A stretch of 64,000 bases of DNA from Desertifilum tharense IPPAS B-1220 (lineage in GTDB: Bacteria; Cyanobacteriota; Cyanobacteriia; Cyanobacteriales; Desertifilaceae), in the NCBI RefSeq assembly GCF_001746915.1, contig NZ_MJGC01000088.1, positions 114,903 through 178,902 of the forward strand. The letters run 5' to 3'. The notes beneath the pieces were generated by a model. The model was not told the origin of the DNA, made no database searches, and saw only the letters and a list, made by a program, of their open reading frames with translations. Position numbers and translations under genes: made by a program. This document shows positions 37,745 to 46,736 of this stretch, piece after piece. Position 1 is the first letter of the stretch, and every line of letters starts with the position of its first letter.

Positions 37745-38735
37745 AGCCGCCGATTTGGGACATTGTACGGCTATACACTCCGGTTTGGGTGCCGGAGTCG
37801 CGCTGTTTATAGTTGATTTCGGGTTTCATTTCTAGAAGAAATTGCACTTTGTCGCGGATAGTGTCTAGGGGGGTGTCTTGGCGTAGCAGGGTTTTCAGGT
37901 CTATTTGTCCGGTTTCGTTCAGCAAACAGGGCCGCAACCAGCCGTCGGCGGAGAGGCGCATCCGGTTGCAGCGATCGCAAAAACATTCTGACATCTGGCT
38001 GATAAAGCCGAGGGTTCCTTTTGCGCCGGGAATTTGAAACACATCCGCCGGGCCGTTTCCCTTAACCTGTCCCTCGCTGAGGCCCCAACGCTGGCGAATG
38101 CTTTGGCGCAACTCTTCGGAGGGTATCCACGCCCGTTCGCTGTAGAGTTGGGCGTTACCAATGGGCATAAATTCAATAAACCGGACGTGCCATTCGCGGT
38201 CTAGGGTGAGGGCGGCCAGATCTAAGACTTCTGTATCGTTTACCCCAGGAATGACAACCACGTTCAATTTTAAGGGGTTGAACCCCACCTGATATGCAGC
38301 TTGTATGCCCTCCCAGGTTTGCTGCCAGCGGCTTCTACCGCGATTTCCGATAATTTTGTCAAAAGTTTCTGAGTTCAGGGAATCTAGGCTAATATTGATG
38401 CGCCTTAAGCCTGCCTCGTATAAATCTTGGGCCATTCCCGCTAGGAGAAACGCGTTGGTGGTCATGGCTAGGTCTTGCGTTTGCGGGAGGGCGGCAATTT
38501 GGCGGACAATTTCAATGACATTGGGCCGCAACAGGGGTTCGCCTCCGGTGAGACGAAAGCGGGTAAACCCTAAAGGCACAAAAACGGCTTCCAATAGGGT
38601 CAGCAGTTCGGTTTGGGTCAGCAACTCTTGCTGTAAAACATAGTCTAGTTCTGTGCCTTCTGGCATACAGTATTGACAGCGAAAGTTACAGCGGTCAATC
38701 AGACTAATGCGAAGATAATCAACTTTGTTAGGCAT
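37743..38735 (-). CDS. moaA: GTP 3',8-cyclase MoaA (molybdenum cofactor biosynthesis)
   Basis: Radical SAM enzyme for the first step of molybdopterin synthesis. About 330 residues. The N-terminal 4Fe-4S motif is DRCNFRCQYCMPEG, followed by RLTGGEPLLRPN. The C-terminal cluster motif is CFCDRCNRMRLSADG plus the third Cys in LRPCL. The ATG at 38735 (MPNKVDYLRIS) fits better than 38771. No other moa gene is adjacent. The C-terminal GG dipeptide is present (SQIGG). Confidence 0.93.
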   Translation of the reverse strand: MPNKVDYLRISLIDRCNFRCQYCMPEGTELDYVLQQELLTQTELLTLLEAVFVPLGFTRFRLTGGEPLLRPNVIEIVRQIAALPQTQDLAMTTNAFLLAGMAQDLYEAGLRRINISLDSLNSETFDKIIGNRGRSRWQQTWEGIQAAYQVGFNPLKLNVVVIPGVNDTEVLDLAALTLDREWHVRFIEFMPIGNAQLYSERAWIPSEELRQSIRQRWGLSEGQVKGNGPADVFQIPGAKGTLGFISQMSECFCDRCNRMRLSADGWLRPCLLNETGQIDLKTLLRQDTPLDTIRDKVQFLLEMKPEINYKQRDSGTQTGVYSRTMSQIGG

Positions 38736-38839
38736 ACCTCTATTGTGGGCAGTTGCAGCCGAATGTACCAATCGCCAATTGATTTATGGTAATCAATTTT
38801 GCTGGGGCGATCGCGTTGGCGCTGCCACAAGAGGAAAAT

Positions 38840-39163
38840 TTAGACTTCTGCTAACCAGGCTTCGAGGGTGGCGTGGGTATCGACATCCAGCGATCGCAAG
38901 GAGAGGGTTTTCCCTAATGCAGTCGCCCGTTCTAAACCCGCCATGAGGCTAGAAATCCCTTCGGCGGGGACGCTTTCCACCCACAGCATATCGACCACAA
39001 CGGTCTCGGTTGTCCATTCTAAGGCGCTTTCTAAGGCTTCTTGAAAGGTTTCGCAACTCACCCCACTCAGACAGCCATTCGGACGCAGAACGATGGTTGA
39101 AGGGCGTTCGTCCCTTTCGTTAGGGGGAATAAAGGAATCTAATAGATGATTGACTAAGTACAT
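38840..39163 (-). CDS. STAS-domain protein (anti-sigma factor antagonist-like)
   Basis: 107 residues with the STAS fold pattern: STIVLRPNGCLSGVSCETF (strand and first helix), then VVVDMLWVESVPAEGISSLM. In the latter the usual D-S-S/T phosphorylation site region is altered (VESVPAEG), so regulation by Ser phosphorylation is doubtful. Last part LGKTLSLRSLD. No kinase or phosphatase gene is adjacent. Confidence 0.75.
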   Translation of the reverse strand: MYLVNHLLDSFIPPNERDERPSTIVLRPNGCLSGVSCETFQEALESALEWTTETVVVDMLWVESVPAEGISSLMAGLERATALGKTLSLRSLDVDTHATLEAWLAEV

Positions 39164-39597
39164 TTTGGCGATCGCAACTCAACTTTTGGGATCGATCTTT
39201 CGTCCTTTGTGCCGGCTAAGACTCAGGACGATTTTAGACTACTACACTAACCATCTGACGCTAAAATCGGTCTGGACGCTTGAGAAAATGTCACATTGCT
39301 CTTGTGTTTTTAGTCACACCAAGAAAAAGCCTAGTTTGTCAAGGGATCTCTCACCCCCTAGCGCGGATAGACTCGATCGGTTTTTGCTGATAGTGCGGCG
39401 ATCGCGATCGCGATCGTTCTCAGCGAAAGCGAAAACCCTTCTGCCTTGTGTCAAACAAATATGTTACATTAACCCGAATAACCATTGCTGAGTCTAAACG
39501 AATTGTTTGTGATTGCTTGAGGTTTTTCTCGACTCATTCTTAGCGGAGTGACGACTTCGCTGCTTCCGACCTATCCGTTACCCGTTACTATCTTCCA
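39164..39597. other. gene-free region upstream of guaA
   Basis: About 430 bases between divergent genes. Contains three overlapping HIP1 octamers near 39400 and AT-rich sequence near 39450-39480 that may be the guaA promoter. No gene, RNA or clear operator recognised. Confidence 0.5.
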
Positions 39598-41205
39598 ATG
39601 ACTAGTCAAACTGCCCAAGACCCCCAAGTTCAATCTTTGGGGTCGCTGAACCGTCAGATGATCGTAATTCTGGACTTTGGTTCGCAATACTCCGAACTGA
39701 TTGCGCGTCGCATCCGCGAAACTCAAGTTTACTCCGAAGTCCTCTCGTATCGCACCAGCGTTGAACAACTGAAACAATTAAATCCCAAAGGCATTATTTT
39801 ATCCGGCGGGCCTAACTCAGTCTACGACCAAAACGCCCCCCATTGCGACCCGGAAATCTGGCAACTGGGTATCCCGGTTTTAGGGGTCTGTTATGGGATG
39901 CAGTTAATGGTACAACAACTGGGCGGTCAAGTGGTGCGGGCCGAACGGGCGGAATATGGCAAAGCTTCTATTCTAATTGATGACCCGACAGACTTATTGA
40001 CCAACGTGGAAGATGGTTCGACCATGTGGATGAGTCATGGGGATGCCTGTGAGAGTTTACCAGAAGGGTTTGAAATTCTCGCCCATACCGAGAATACCCC
40101 TTGCGCGGCGATCGCCGATCACGAACGCAAACTCTACGGCGTTCAGTTTCACCCAGAAGTGGTTCATTCCGTGGGGGGACTGGCGTTAATTCGCAACTTT
40201 GTCTATCACATTTGTCGCTGCGAACCCACTTGGACAACCGAAGCCTTCGTAGAAGAGTCCATTCGCGAAATTCGGGCGAAAGTTGGCGACAAACGGGTTT
40301 TACTGGCTTTATCGGGTGGGGTCGATTCTTCTACCCTTGCCTTTTTACTGCATAAAGCGATTGGCGATCAACTGACTTGCATGTTTATCGACCAAGGGTT
40401 TATGCGGAAGGACGAACCGGAAACCCTCGTTGAGATTTTCCGCGACCAATTTCACATCCCGGTGGTTCATGTTAAAGCGCGCGATCGCTTTTTAGCAATC
40501 ATTGACGGAATTACCGATCCCGAAGAGAAACGCAAGCGTATTGGTCATGAGTTTATCCGCGTTTTTGAAGAAGAATCCAAACGCCTCGGCCCCTTTGATT
40601 ATCTCGCCCAAGGAACCCTATATCCTGACGTGATTGAATCCGCCGATACGAACGTCGATCCCCAAACTGGGGAACGCGTCGCGGTGAAAATTAAAAGTCA
40701 CCACAACGTTGGCGGACTTCCCAAAGATTTGCGGTTTAAATTAGTCGAACCCCTCCGCAAATTATTTAAAGATGAGGTTCGCAAACTCGGTCGTTCTATT
40801 GGTTTACCCGAAGAAATTGTCCAGCGTCACCCCTTCCCCGGCCCCGGTTTAGCGATTCGGATTTTGGGAGAAGTCACTGACGAACGCTTAGACATTCTGC
40901 GGGAAGCCGATTTTATTGTCCGCCAAGAAATCAAAGAACGCGGTATTTATCACGATTTTTGGCAAGCCTTTGCGGTTCTGTTACCCATTCGCAGCGTCGG
41001 CGTCATGGGGGATCAACGCACTTATGCTTATCCTATTGTCTTGCGTTTGGTGTCGAGTGAAGATGGCATGACCGCAGACTGGTCAAGGGTTTCCTATGAT
41101 TTATTAGAAGCCATTTCTAACCGAATTGTGAATGAAGTTCGGGGCGTGAATCGGGTGGTTTATGATGTCACCTCGAAGCCGCCTGGAACCATTGAATGGG
41201 AATGA
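39598..41205 (+). CDS. guaA: GMP synthase (glutamine-hydrolysing)
   Basis: Converts XMP to GMP. 535 residues: a class I amidotransferase domain (ILSGGPNSVYD, nucleophile Cys in GVCYGMQLM at about residue 98, His/Glu in VQFHPEVVH), an ATP-pyrophosphatase domain (LLALSGGVDSSTLAFLLHK) and a dimerisation domain ending VVYDVTSKPPGTIEWE. Followed by a strong terminator. Confidence 0.97.
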   Translation: MTSQTAQDPQVQSLGSLNRQMIVILDFGSQYSELIARRIRETQVYSEVLSYRTSVEQLKQLNPKGIILSGGPNSVYDQNAPHCDPEIWQLGIPVLGVCYGMQLMVQQLGGQVVRAERAEYGKASILIDDPTDLLTNVEDGSTMWMSHGDACESLPEGFEILAHTENTPCAAIADHERKLYGVQFHPEVVHSVGGLALIRNFVYHICRCEPTWTTEAFVEESIREIRAKVGDKRVLLALSGGVDSSTLAFLLHKAIGDQLTCMFIDQGFMRKDEPETLVEIFRDQFHIPVVHVKARDRFLAIIDGITDPEEKRKRIGHEFIRVFEEESKRLGPFDYLAQGTLYPDVIESADTNVDPQTGERVAVKIKSHHNVGGLPKDLRFKLVEPLRKLFKDEVRKLGRSIGLPEEIVQRHPFPGPGLAIRILGEVTDERLDILREADFIVRQEIKERGIYHDFWQAFAVLLPIRSVGVMGDQRTYAYPIVLRLVSSEDGMTADWSRVSYDLLEAISNRIVNEVRGVNRVVYDVTSKPPGTIEWE

Positions 41206-41231
41206 GTCATTGGCTTGAGAAGTTCTAAACT

Positions 41232-41287
41232 CGATTGGGGTAAATGTCTTGTCGAAGACTTTCTGACCGATACCCCAATCGTTTTCT
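41232..41287 (+). terminator. guaA terminator with nested hairpin
   Basis: Perfect 11-bp stem CGATTGGGGTA (41232-41242) / TACCCCAATCG (41271-41281), followed by TTTTCTT. The 28-base loop contains a second hairpin, GTCTT-GTCG-AAGAC. Confidence 0.85.
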
Positions 41288-41412
41288 TAATCCAGATTGT
41301 GCTTTGTTGAAGTTTCTTTAACGTTTTCTTGATGTTGGTGTGGAAAACGATAGAAAAACTGTGGAAAAGTCACCATTGCTTGTGGAAAACTGGATTCAAA
41401 TTCTGAGTTTTT

Positions 41413-42474
41413 CTAGCAATGACGGTTGAATTCTCCTAACCAATCTAAAATCCGGTTCCAAGCCCACCAGCGATCGCCATCTCCCGATCGGTTCTGGCCC
41501 GCTAAACTACTGAAATGGCCCACATGACCGCCGTAGGGTGTGGAAATTAAGTCAATCTGGCGATTCTGGGCGCAAACTTGCTGCAATTCAGGAACGAGGC
41601 TAGGGTCAAACATTGGGTCATCTTCAGCATAGACAATTAGGGTTGGTTTGCTGAGGTGGGGGAGAATATTTAGGGCGCTACTGGCGTCGTAATACGCCTC
41701 TACGGTGGGGAAACCTAGGCGTTCGATGACTAACTCATGGTCGAATCCCCAGATGCTGTTGGCGCGTTCAATCGCCTCTAAGGAGATGCTATCGGGATGG
41801 TAGTGATGGATGTCTTGGGCGAGGAGTTTCAGGTTTTTGGCGATCGCCTTTTCTAAATATCGCCCCAAAGGATGCTTCACTAAATAAGATAGGGAACGGG
41901 TAGAATCCAAACTCGGACAAATCACCGCACCTCCCCCCACATCCGCATCGGTGAGTCCAAGTTCTAACGCTTTCTCGGATAGGGTTTGCCCCGCTTTAAC
42001 ACCCCATAGCGCCAGTTGTCCCCCCAGAGAATAGCCCGTAAACCAGAATTTTGACGGACATCCCATCGCCTTCGCTTGGGCTGCAATCAAGACAAAATCT
42101 TCCCCCTCATATAAACCATCGGAGGTGAGGGTAGGGGAGAGTTGCGCCGTTTTTCCATGCGCCCGCCAGTCAAATAAAACAACAGCATACCCCAAGGCAA
42201 AGGCTTTACGACCGAGGAGGCGCAAATACCACTGATTTTCTAAGGTACCCGTAATGCCATAGGTTCCCACAATCGTAGCGCGGGGATTGTCGGGAATCGC
42301 CACCCAGCCGTAAAGGGGGACATCCCCTGCCCCTTGAAAGATTTTCTCTTGATAGGGCGGTTCTGGGTGGGGTGTCGTTTTCTCCCAGTCTCGGCTAGCC
42401 CATAAAGCTGTATATAAGGTTAGCGCCAACCCATTTCGTAAATACCAAGGTGGCGTGTAAGTCGTTTGATTCAT
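41413..42474 (-). CDS. YheT-like alpha/beta hydrolase
   Basis: 353 residues. Nucleophile elbow GYSLGGQLAL (Ser about 147), acid in YAEDDPMFDP, catalytic His in GGHVGHFSSL. The N-terminal region with VVLFDWRAHGKT fits the YheT/AB-hydrolase lineage. Substrate unknown; likely a cytoplasmic esterase. The gene is convergent with guaA and separate from the HlyD operon. Confidence 0.85.
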   Translation of the reverse strand: MNQTTYTPPWYLRNGLALTLYTALWASRDWEKTTPHPEPPYQEKIFQGAGDVPLYGWVAIPDNPRATIVGTYGITGTLENQWYLRLLGRKAFALGYAVVLFDWRAHGKTAQLSPTLTSDGLYEGEDFVLIAAQAKAMGCPSKFWFTGYSLGGQLALWGVKAGQTLSEKALELGLTDADVGGGAVICPSLDSTRSLSYLVKHPLGRYLEKAIAKNLKLLAQDIHHYHPDSISLEAIERANSIWGFDHELVIERLGFPTVEAYYDASSALNILPHLSKPTLIVYAEDDPMFDPSLVPELQQVCAQNRQIDLISTPYGGHVGHFSSLAGQNRSGDGDRWWAWNRILDWLGEFNRHC

Positions 42475-42584
42475 TAATAGTCACCCTCCTTTATATAACT
42501 TTACAGGGCAGGAAGGGGAATGGGCGTCAACGTCTAGGAATTCTGCACGTTATTTTTGAAACTTCTCTAGGCTTGCCATAACAC

Positions 42585-42613
42585 GAAAAAAAGCCTAACG
42601 GGTAAGGTTAGGC
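42585..42613 (-). terminator. terminator of the M50-HlyD operon
   Basis: On the minus strand the stem GCCTAAC/GTTAGGC (42607-42613 with 42593-42599) is followed by a run of T (complement of 42585-42592). It begins 28 bases after the HlyD stop. Confidence 0.85.
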
Positions 42614-42641
42614 GATGTATCTGCCAAATTTTAGATAATTT

Positions 42642-44033
42642 CTACATCCCAATCGGTGATTGCCATTTGCCACGCGGGAAGAGTTTGCGGAGTTCCCGTG
42701 CAGTTTTTTGGTAAATGGGCATGGGTTCTGAGATGATTTTAGCAAAGCCTGTTTCGCCCGGTTTTAAACCGCGATCGCGATTTTCAACGTTAATATAAAC
42801 ATTGACGTAGGGTTTACCCGTTGCATTCGTTCTCACGATGGGATCGATTCTTTCAACCTTGGCAATATAGGGTTCAAGGGTTAAGTCGCGGGGAAAAAAT
42901 CTCACATCTGCGCCTAGCTGCACTAAAGGCTTATCTTCTTGATCGATTTGGACAATGGCAGTTAATTGTTGATCGTCTACAATTTCTAAGATTTTAGTCC
43001 CTGGATTCAGTTTTTGAGATTGTAACTTATCTAGTTCATTGGTAATCACAATGCCAGAGGTTTTGGCCGTCAATATAAGATGTTGCTGCTTGGCTTTGAC
43101 GCGTTGCAGATTTTCCCTGAGTTGTTCGACTAGCCGAGTTCTATTCGTGACTTCTTGAGTCGTTTCTTGAATGCGTTCTAAAGCTTTTTGCGTGGCGGCT
43201 GCTTTTTGTTCTACTAAAGCCAGTTGATACGATAAATCTTTTTCCATTTCTAGGCGAATTGCCTGAATTTGAGCATTTTTTGTCCGAATTTGAGATTCGG
43301 CATTACTCATTTGTCGTTCTAGGCTTTGTCTTTCTAGTAGGGGTTGATCGAGTTGACTAACTGCGGCTGCACCTGCATTAACCACGACTTCTAATCGACT
43401 GAACTTATCCTGAACGACTTCTAAACTTTCTGTTAATTTAGCTTTCTCTGTCTGCAAACCTGCAATTTCACTTTCAATCATCAAAATCCGAGGGGGCGGA
43501 TTACTGCTGGTAATTTGATGAAGTTCAGCTTGTAGGGTTTCGGCTTTTTGGCGCGTTGCCAATTCATCTAATTTTGCGATATTTAATTCTGCTTTTAGCG
43601 GTTCTAGGCTTTCTTGAATTCTCGAAACACCAGTTTGGGCTTCGGCTATTCTGAGTTCTAGTTCTTCAATTTCTTTAGTGAGTTCGTCACTTTCAATTTT
43701 GACGAGGGGATCTCCAAATTTGACTAAAGCATTGGGTTCGACTAAAACCTGTTTAATAATACCGGGAATTTGCATATAAACAGTGTCGCGGGATTTGGGG
43801 GTAGAATCAACTTCAACAGATCCCGGTACAGAATTGCCGACATTGACTAAGCTGACTAAGCCTAAGCCGCAGAATAAGCCCCCCATCATCAGGTAGCGAC
43901 GCCAAGGAAAGGTGAATTGGGGTGAAGATTGAGGGGTTGCAGTTGTTGGGGGTTCGGGCGTTTTGGGTTGCGGGGGAACGACTTTTAAGGGAGGGCGGAA
44001 ATTATTGGGCTGGGGTGGGGTAGTAGATGTCAT
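42642..44033 (-). CDS. HlyD-family membrane fusion protein
   Basis: 463 residues. A Pro-rich cytoplasmic N-terminus, one membrane anchor (about residues 47-66), a biotinyl-lipoyl-like half (YMQIPGIIKQVLVEPNALV), a long coiled coil (about 110-310, Glu/Gln/Leu-rich), and the second half of the lipoyl-like and beta-barrel domains (LNPGTKILEIVDDQQL). It connects an inner-membrane partner to the periplasm. The partner here is evidently the M50 protein encoded 33 bases upstream; no ABC transporter gene is adjacent. Confidence 0.9.
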   Translation of the reverse strand: MTSTTPPQPNNFRPPLKVVPPQPKTPEPPTTATPQSSPQFTFPWRRYLMMGGLFCGLGLVSLVNVGNSVPGSVEVDSTPKSRDTVYMQIPGIIKQVLVEPNALVKFGDPLVKIESDELTKEIEELELRIAEAQTGVSRIQESLEPLKAELNIAKLDELATRQKAETLQAELHQITSSNPPPRILMIESEIAGLQTEKAKLTESLEVVQDKFSRLEVVVNAGAAAVSQLDQPLLERQSLERQMSNAESQIRTKNAQIQAIRLEMEKDLSYQLALVEQKAAATQKALERIQETTQEVTNRTRLVEQLRENLQRVKAKQQHLILTAKTSGIVITNELDKLQSQKLNPGTKILEIVDDQQLTAIVQIDQEDKPLVQLGADVRFFPRDLTLEPYIAKVERIDPIVRTNATGKPYVNVYINVENRDRGLKPGETGFAKIISEPMPIYQKTARELRKLFPRGKWQSPIGM

Positions 44034-44066
44034 CTCGTTAGGGGGGTAAGGGTGGCGTCAGAGCGT

Positions 44067-45506
44067 TTAGGATTCGGCGGGTGTCAAGTAGTAGATAGCC
44101 CAAATTGCGAATAAAATGAGGGCGGTTGTGGGCAGGGTGGTGAATGTCCAATCGGTGACTCGATACAGCAGAAAGCCGAATACCATTTGGATGTAGAGAA
44201 AGCTAAATGGGGCGTAGGTGGCGAGGATGAGGCGATCGCACTTTTTCTCGGTAATCGGTCGCAAGCTGAATAGGTTTTGGTAAAATCTAAACGATCGCGA
44301 TCGCAGGTTGTTAATCCCCGTTACCGCTACCGCCAGATAGTAGCCGTCAAATTTGGCGAGGGGGTTCAAGTTTAAGGCAATGGTGAATAATGCCGCTACC
44401 ATGAGTAAGTAGCTAGCGGTATGCAACCACAACCCCTCGGCGCTGAATTCCCACAGCCAAAAGGCGAAGGCGGCGATCGCAATTTGGACTAAAATTCCAG
44501 CAGCAATGACTTGAATGCGCTTAAACCGAGATAAGCAGTAGGAATCTGTGGTATTGGTATAAGCCGCAGGCATCAAGAACATGAACAAAAAGCCCATTTC
44601 GGGGACGATGCCGCCATAATGCTTTAGGGTAAATGCATGACCGAGTTCGTGCAAGGTGACGACTAGGGCAACTAGCAAGCCAAAGGATAAGACTAAGCTA
44701 GAACCCTGGTATTTCCACAACAGTTGTCCAGTATGCACAATTGTGGCTTTTTGAGAAAAGCCAACGGCGGCGGATACACTGAAGAAAGCCAGCATGAAGG
44801 CTGCGACTGGGGTTGTCCAAATCCAACGCAGAGTATGGATTTGTCGATCTAACCACGGATCGGGATTAAAAAGGCGGACTTTGAAAAATAGCAGTTGCAG
44901 AGGCGTAAATTTACGTTTTGGCGGTTTTGGGGGTTGAGTGCCTTCTAGCATGGCTGTGGCGGCTAGGAGGTGCATCAGGTAGTTGATTTCGTTGGGGGGG
45001 GTATTGAGGTTTTGAGTGACGATGCTTTTGGGGAATTGGGTTAACTCGGCGATAATCTGGTGATGGCGATCGCTCAATTGTAAAAAGGTGATATCCTCTG
45101 GATTGCGTAACAGCCAATACCCGTCAGGATGTTCGATCCACTGCACGCAGGCTTTGAGGCGAATTGCGGCTTGTGGCGGCGAGAGAATATCTAACCATTC
45201 TTCCCCCTCTAAGGCAAGAATCCCCAAATTCACCAGCTTTTGCAACAACTCGAAGACAAAGTTTTCAGCAATCCCCGGAAACTTTTGGGCGGTGCGTTGT
45301 TGCACTTGGGCAACGGTGAAACGCCCGGTAAAATGGGTGAGGGCATATCCTTCGGCGGGTAAGAAACGATACTGACGTTCTCCCGATTTGAGAACAATCT
45401 CTTGGGAATCCTTGATTTTCGCCAGTTGCCAGTAGGAGGTAAGATCGGGGCAAAGCCAGGAAAATGCTTGGGATAGAGTCTGTTGAGACTCGCAATTCAG
45501 CATCAT
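44067..45506 (-). CDS. M50-type membrane metalloprotease with PqqD-like N-terminal region
   Basis: About 479 residues from ATG 45506, with AAGGTG upstream. N-terminal cytosolic part: residues about 28-95 (KSGERQYRFLPAEGY ... FELLQKLVNLGILAL) look like a PqqD/RRE-type winged helix that binds peptides. Then follow at least six membrane helices, the zinc motif LHELGHAFTLKHYGG (about residues 283-297) and LNPLAKFDGYYL (third zinc ligand Asp, about 385). This is the architecture of putative peptide zinc metalloproteases paired with HlyD. Role inferred: cleavage and export of a small peptide, or tolerance to one. No precursor peptide gene was found nearby. Confidence 0.85.
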   Translation of the reverse strand: MMLNCESQQTLSQAFSWLCPDLTSYWQLAKIKDSQEIVLKSGERQYRFLPAEGYALTHFTGRFTVAQVQQRTAQKFPGIAENFVFELLQKLVNLGILALEGEEWLDILSPPQAAIRLKACVQWIEHPDGYWLLRNPEDITFLQLSDRHHQIIAELTQFPKSIVTQNLNTPPNEINYLMHLLAATAMLEGTQPPKPPKRKFTPLQLLFFKVRLFNPDPWLDRQIHTLRWIWTTPVAAFMLAFFSVSAAVGFSQKATIVHTGQLLWKYQGSSLVLSFGLLVALVVTLHELGHAFTLKHYGGIVPEMGFLFMFLMPAAYTNTTDSYCLSRFKRIQVIAAGILVQIAIAAFAFWLWEFSAEGLWLHTASYLLMVAALFTIALNLNPLAKFDGYYLAVAVTGINNLRSRSFRFYQNLFSLRPITEKKCDRLILATYAPFSFLYIQMVFGFLLYRVTDWTFTTLPTTALILFAIWAIYYLTPAES

Positions 45507-45739
45507 AAGTATATGCACCTTAGTGGGAAAACCGGGGAAGGAAAGGGCGATCGCTGGGTGTTCAGCAATCGCCACATTTCATTTAACTTTGGATTGAGCA
45601 GTGTGGTTGCGAGTTGTTACCCTGCTAACCTCTGTGTATCTCTCGGATGCGATCGCCCTTTTTTATGCAGATTCTCCCCAGCTTTAACAAAGCTTCACAT
45701 TTATCCCCGTTGCTTTATCTCTTTTTTACATTGACAGGC

Positions 45740-46174
45740 TTATTTTGCCGGATATAAAAGATGATCGGGATCTAGCCACACAATATAGAAGACTTCGCCA
45801 ATAAAGAAACCATGAACTCTACCATATTCATTGGAGGAAAGCGAAAATTGATAGGGAGTATCCACTAATTGTTCTTCATTGGGTAAACCGAATCCATTTT
45901 CGCTAGTCTCTTCCCACCGAATGGGATGGCATCTGAGACTACTGCTACGATTGATTAATAACTCTTGTGGTGTCAAACTTGATAAATTTTTCAATCGTTC
46001 CAGCAAGGTTAAACAGTAGACAATCTCTTTGGCAGCACAAGAAAACTTGGGGTGGTTTTCCTGATAGTATTTAAAGGAAAAACTGATTCCTTGAGGGGGA
46101 TTCAGTTTGGTGGATTTGATCCGAGAAGCACTATCTTTAGTAACATCCGTTTTATTGATTTTCTTCTTGGGCAC
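45740..46174 (-). CDS. putative toxin partner of Panacea-type antitoxin
   Basis: 144 residues from a GTG start that overlaps the upstream antitoxin gene by 23 bases, so translation is probably coupled. Lysine-rich N-terminus. The middle KFSCAAKEIVYCLTLLERLKNLS is helical, then LRCHPIRWEET, and the C-terminus HGFFIGEVFYIVWLDPDHLLYP is a conserved-looking strand pattern. I recall similar proteins next to DUF4065/Panacea genes. Toxicity and mechanism are not known from sequence. Confidence 0.65.
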   Translation of the reverse strand: MPKKKINKTDVTKDSASRIKSTKLNPPQGISFSFKYYQENHPKFSCAAKEIVYCLTLLERLKNLSSLTPQELLINRSSSLRCHPIRWEETSENGFGLPNEEQLVDTPYQFSLSSNEYGRVHGFFIGEVFYIVWLDPDHLLYPAK

Positions 46175-46631
46175 GAGATCCGTAATACTCCTGCATCCAC
46201 TCTTTTTGAATGATGGCTTCAGAAGGCGTATCGGCGGGTAAGTTTGCTCTAGCCTTTTGCCAAGGTTCTTCTAGATGAACCATTTGTTCGAGTTCGTAAG
46301 CATCGCAGGCAAAATATTCTTTTGCGACTTCTTCTAAAAATGCCAAAATATTATCAGGTAACTGGGGGAAGTCAACTTCTTTTAAAATAGGTTGCCAGTT
46401 AAAGGATTGATATTTTTGATATAGCTCAGGGATAACTGGACCATGTACCCAAGCTTGAAAATCTTCCTCAAATAGAGGAAAATTATAAAGTGCTAAATGC
46501 CAAGCTTGAGCATAATAGACTAATTTCTGCAACTTTAAGTGACTGATGAACGAGCCAGTCTCGTTCGCTAGCCAAATAAAATAGTCTGCAATCTCAAAGC
46601 ATGATAGCAACTGAACCATTTCTTCTTGCAT
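46152..46631 (-). CDS. Panacea-domain (DUF4065, SocA/GepA-like) antitoxin
   Basis: 159 residues with the typical start ADYFIWLANETGSFISHLKLQKLVYYAQAW and the central FQAWVHGPVIPELYQKY (quoted in parts), both diagnostic for DUF4065. Panacea domains are antitoxin modules that neutralise many unrelated toxins (family knowledge). First gene of a two-gene operon. The 41-bp module at 46652-46692 lies 21 bases upstream of the start and probably carries the promoter. Confidence 0.85.
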   Translation of the reverse strand: MQEEMVQLLSCFEIADYFIWLANETGSFISHLKLQKLVYYAQAWHLALYNFPLFEEDFQAWVHGPVIPELYQKYQSFNWQPILKEVDFPQLPDNILAFLEEVAKEYFACDAYELEQMVHLEEPWQKARANLPADTPSEAIIQKEWMQEYYGSRAQEENQ

Positions 46632-46651
46632 GGTTTCTAGCAGTTCCCTGC

Positions 46652-46692
46652 TCTCTAGGTTCTAGTTTCATTTTACCGAAAGATTGCGATCG
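46652..46692 (-). repeat. duplicated upstream module, copy 1 (Panacea operon)
   Basis: 41-bp sequence identical to 47155-47195 except for one base. On the minus strand it contains TTTCGGTAAAATGAAACTAG, with a possible -10 box TAAAAT, and begins with a HIP1 half. It lies just upstream of the Panacea gene. Confidence 0.85.
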
Positions 46693-46736
46693 CAGCCACA
46701 AAGACTCTCTATCTATCCTCAATTCTGGACGAAAAA

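Noticed and set aside
39390..39420. Overlapping GCGATCGC octamers as a possible operator
   Set aside because: HIP1 octamers occur throughout the window, in genes and spacers alike, so clustering here is not evidence of regulation.
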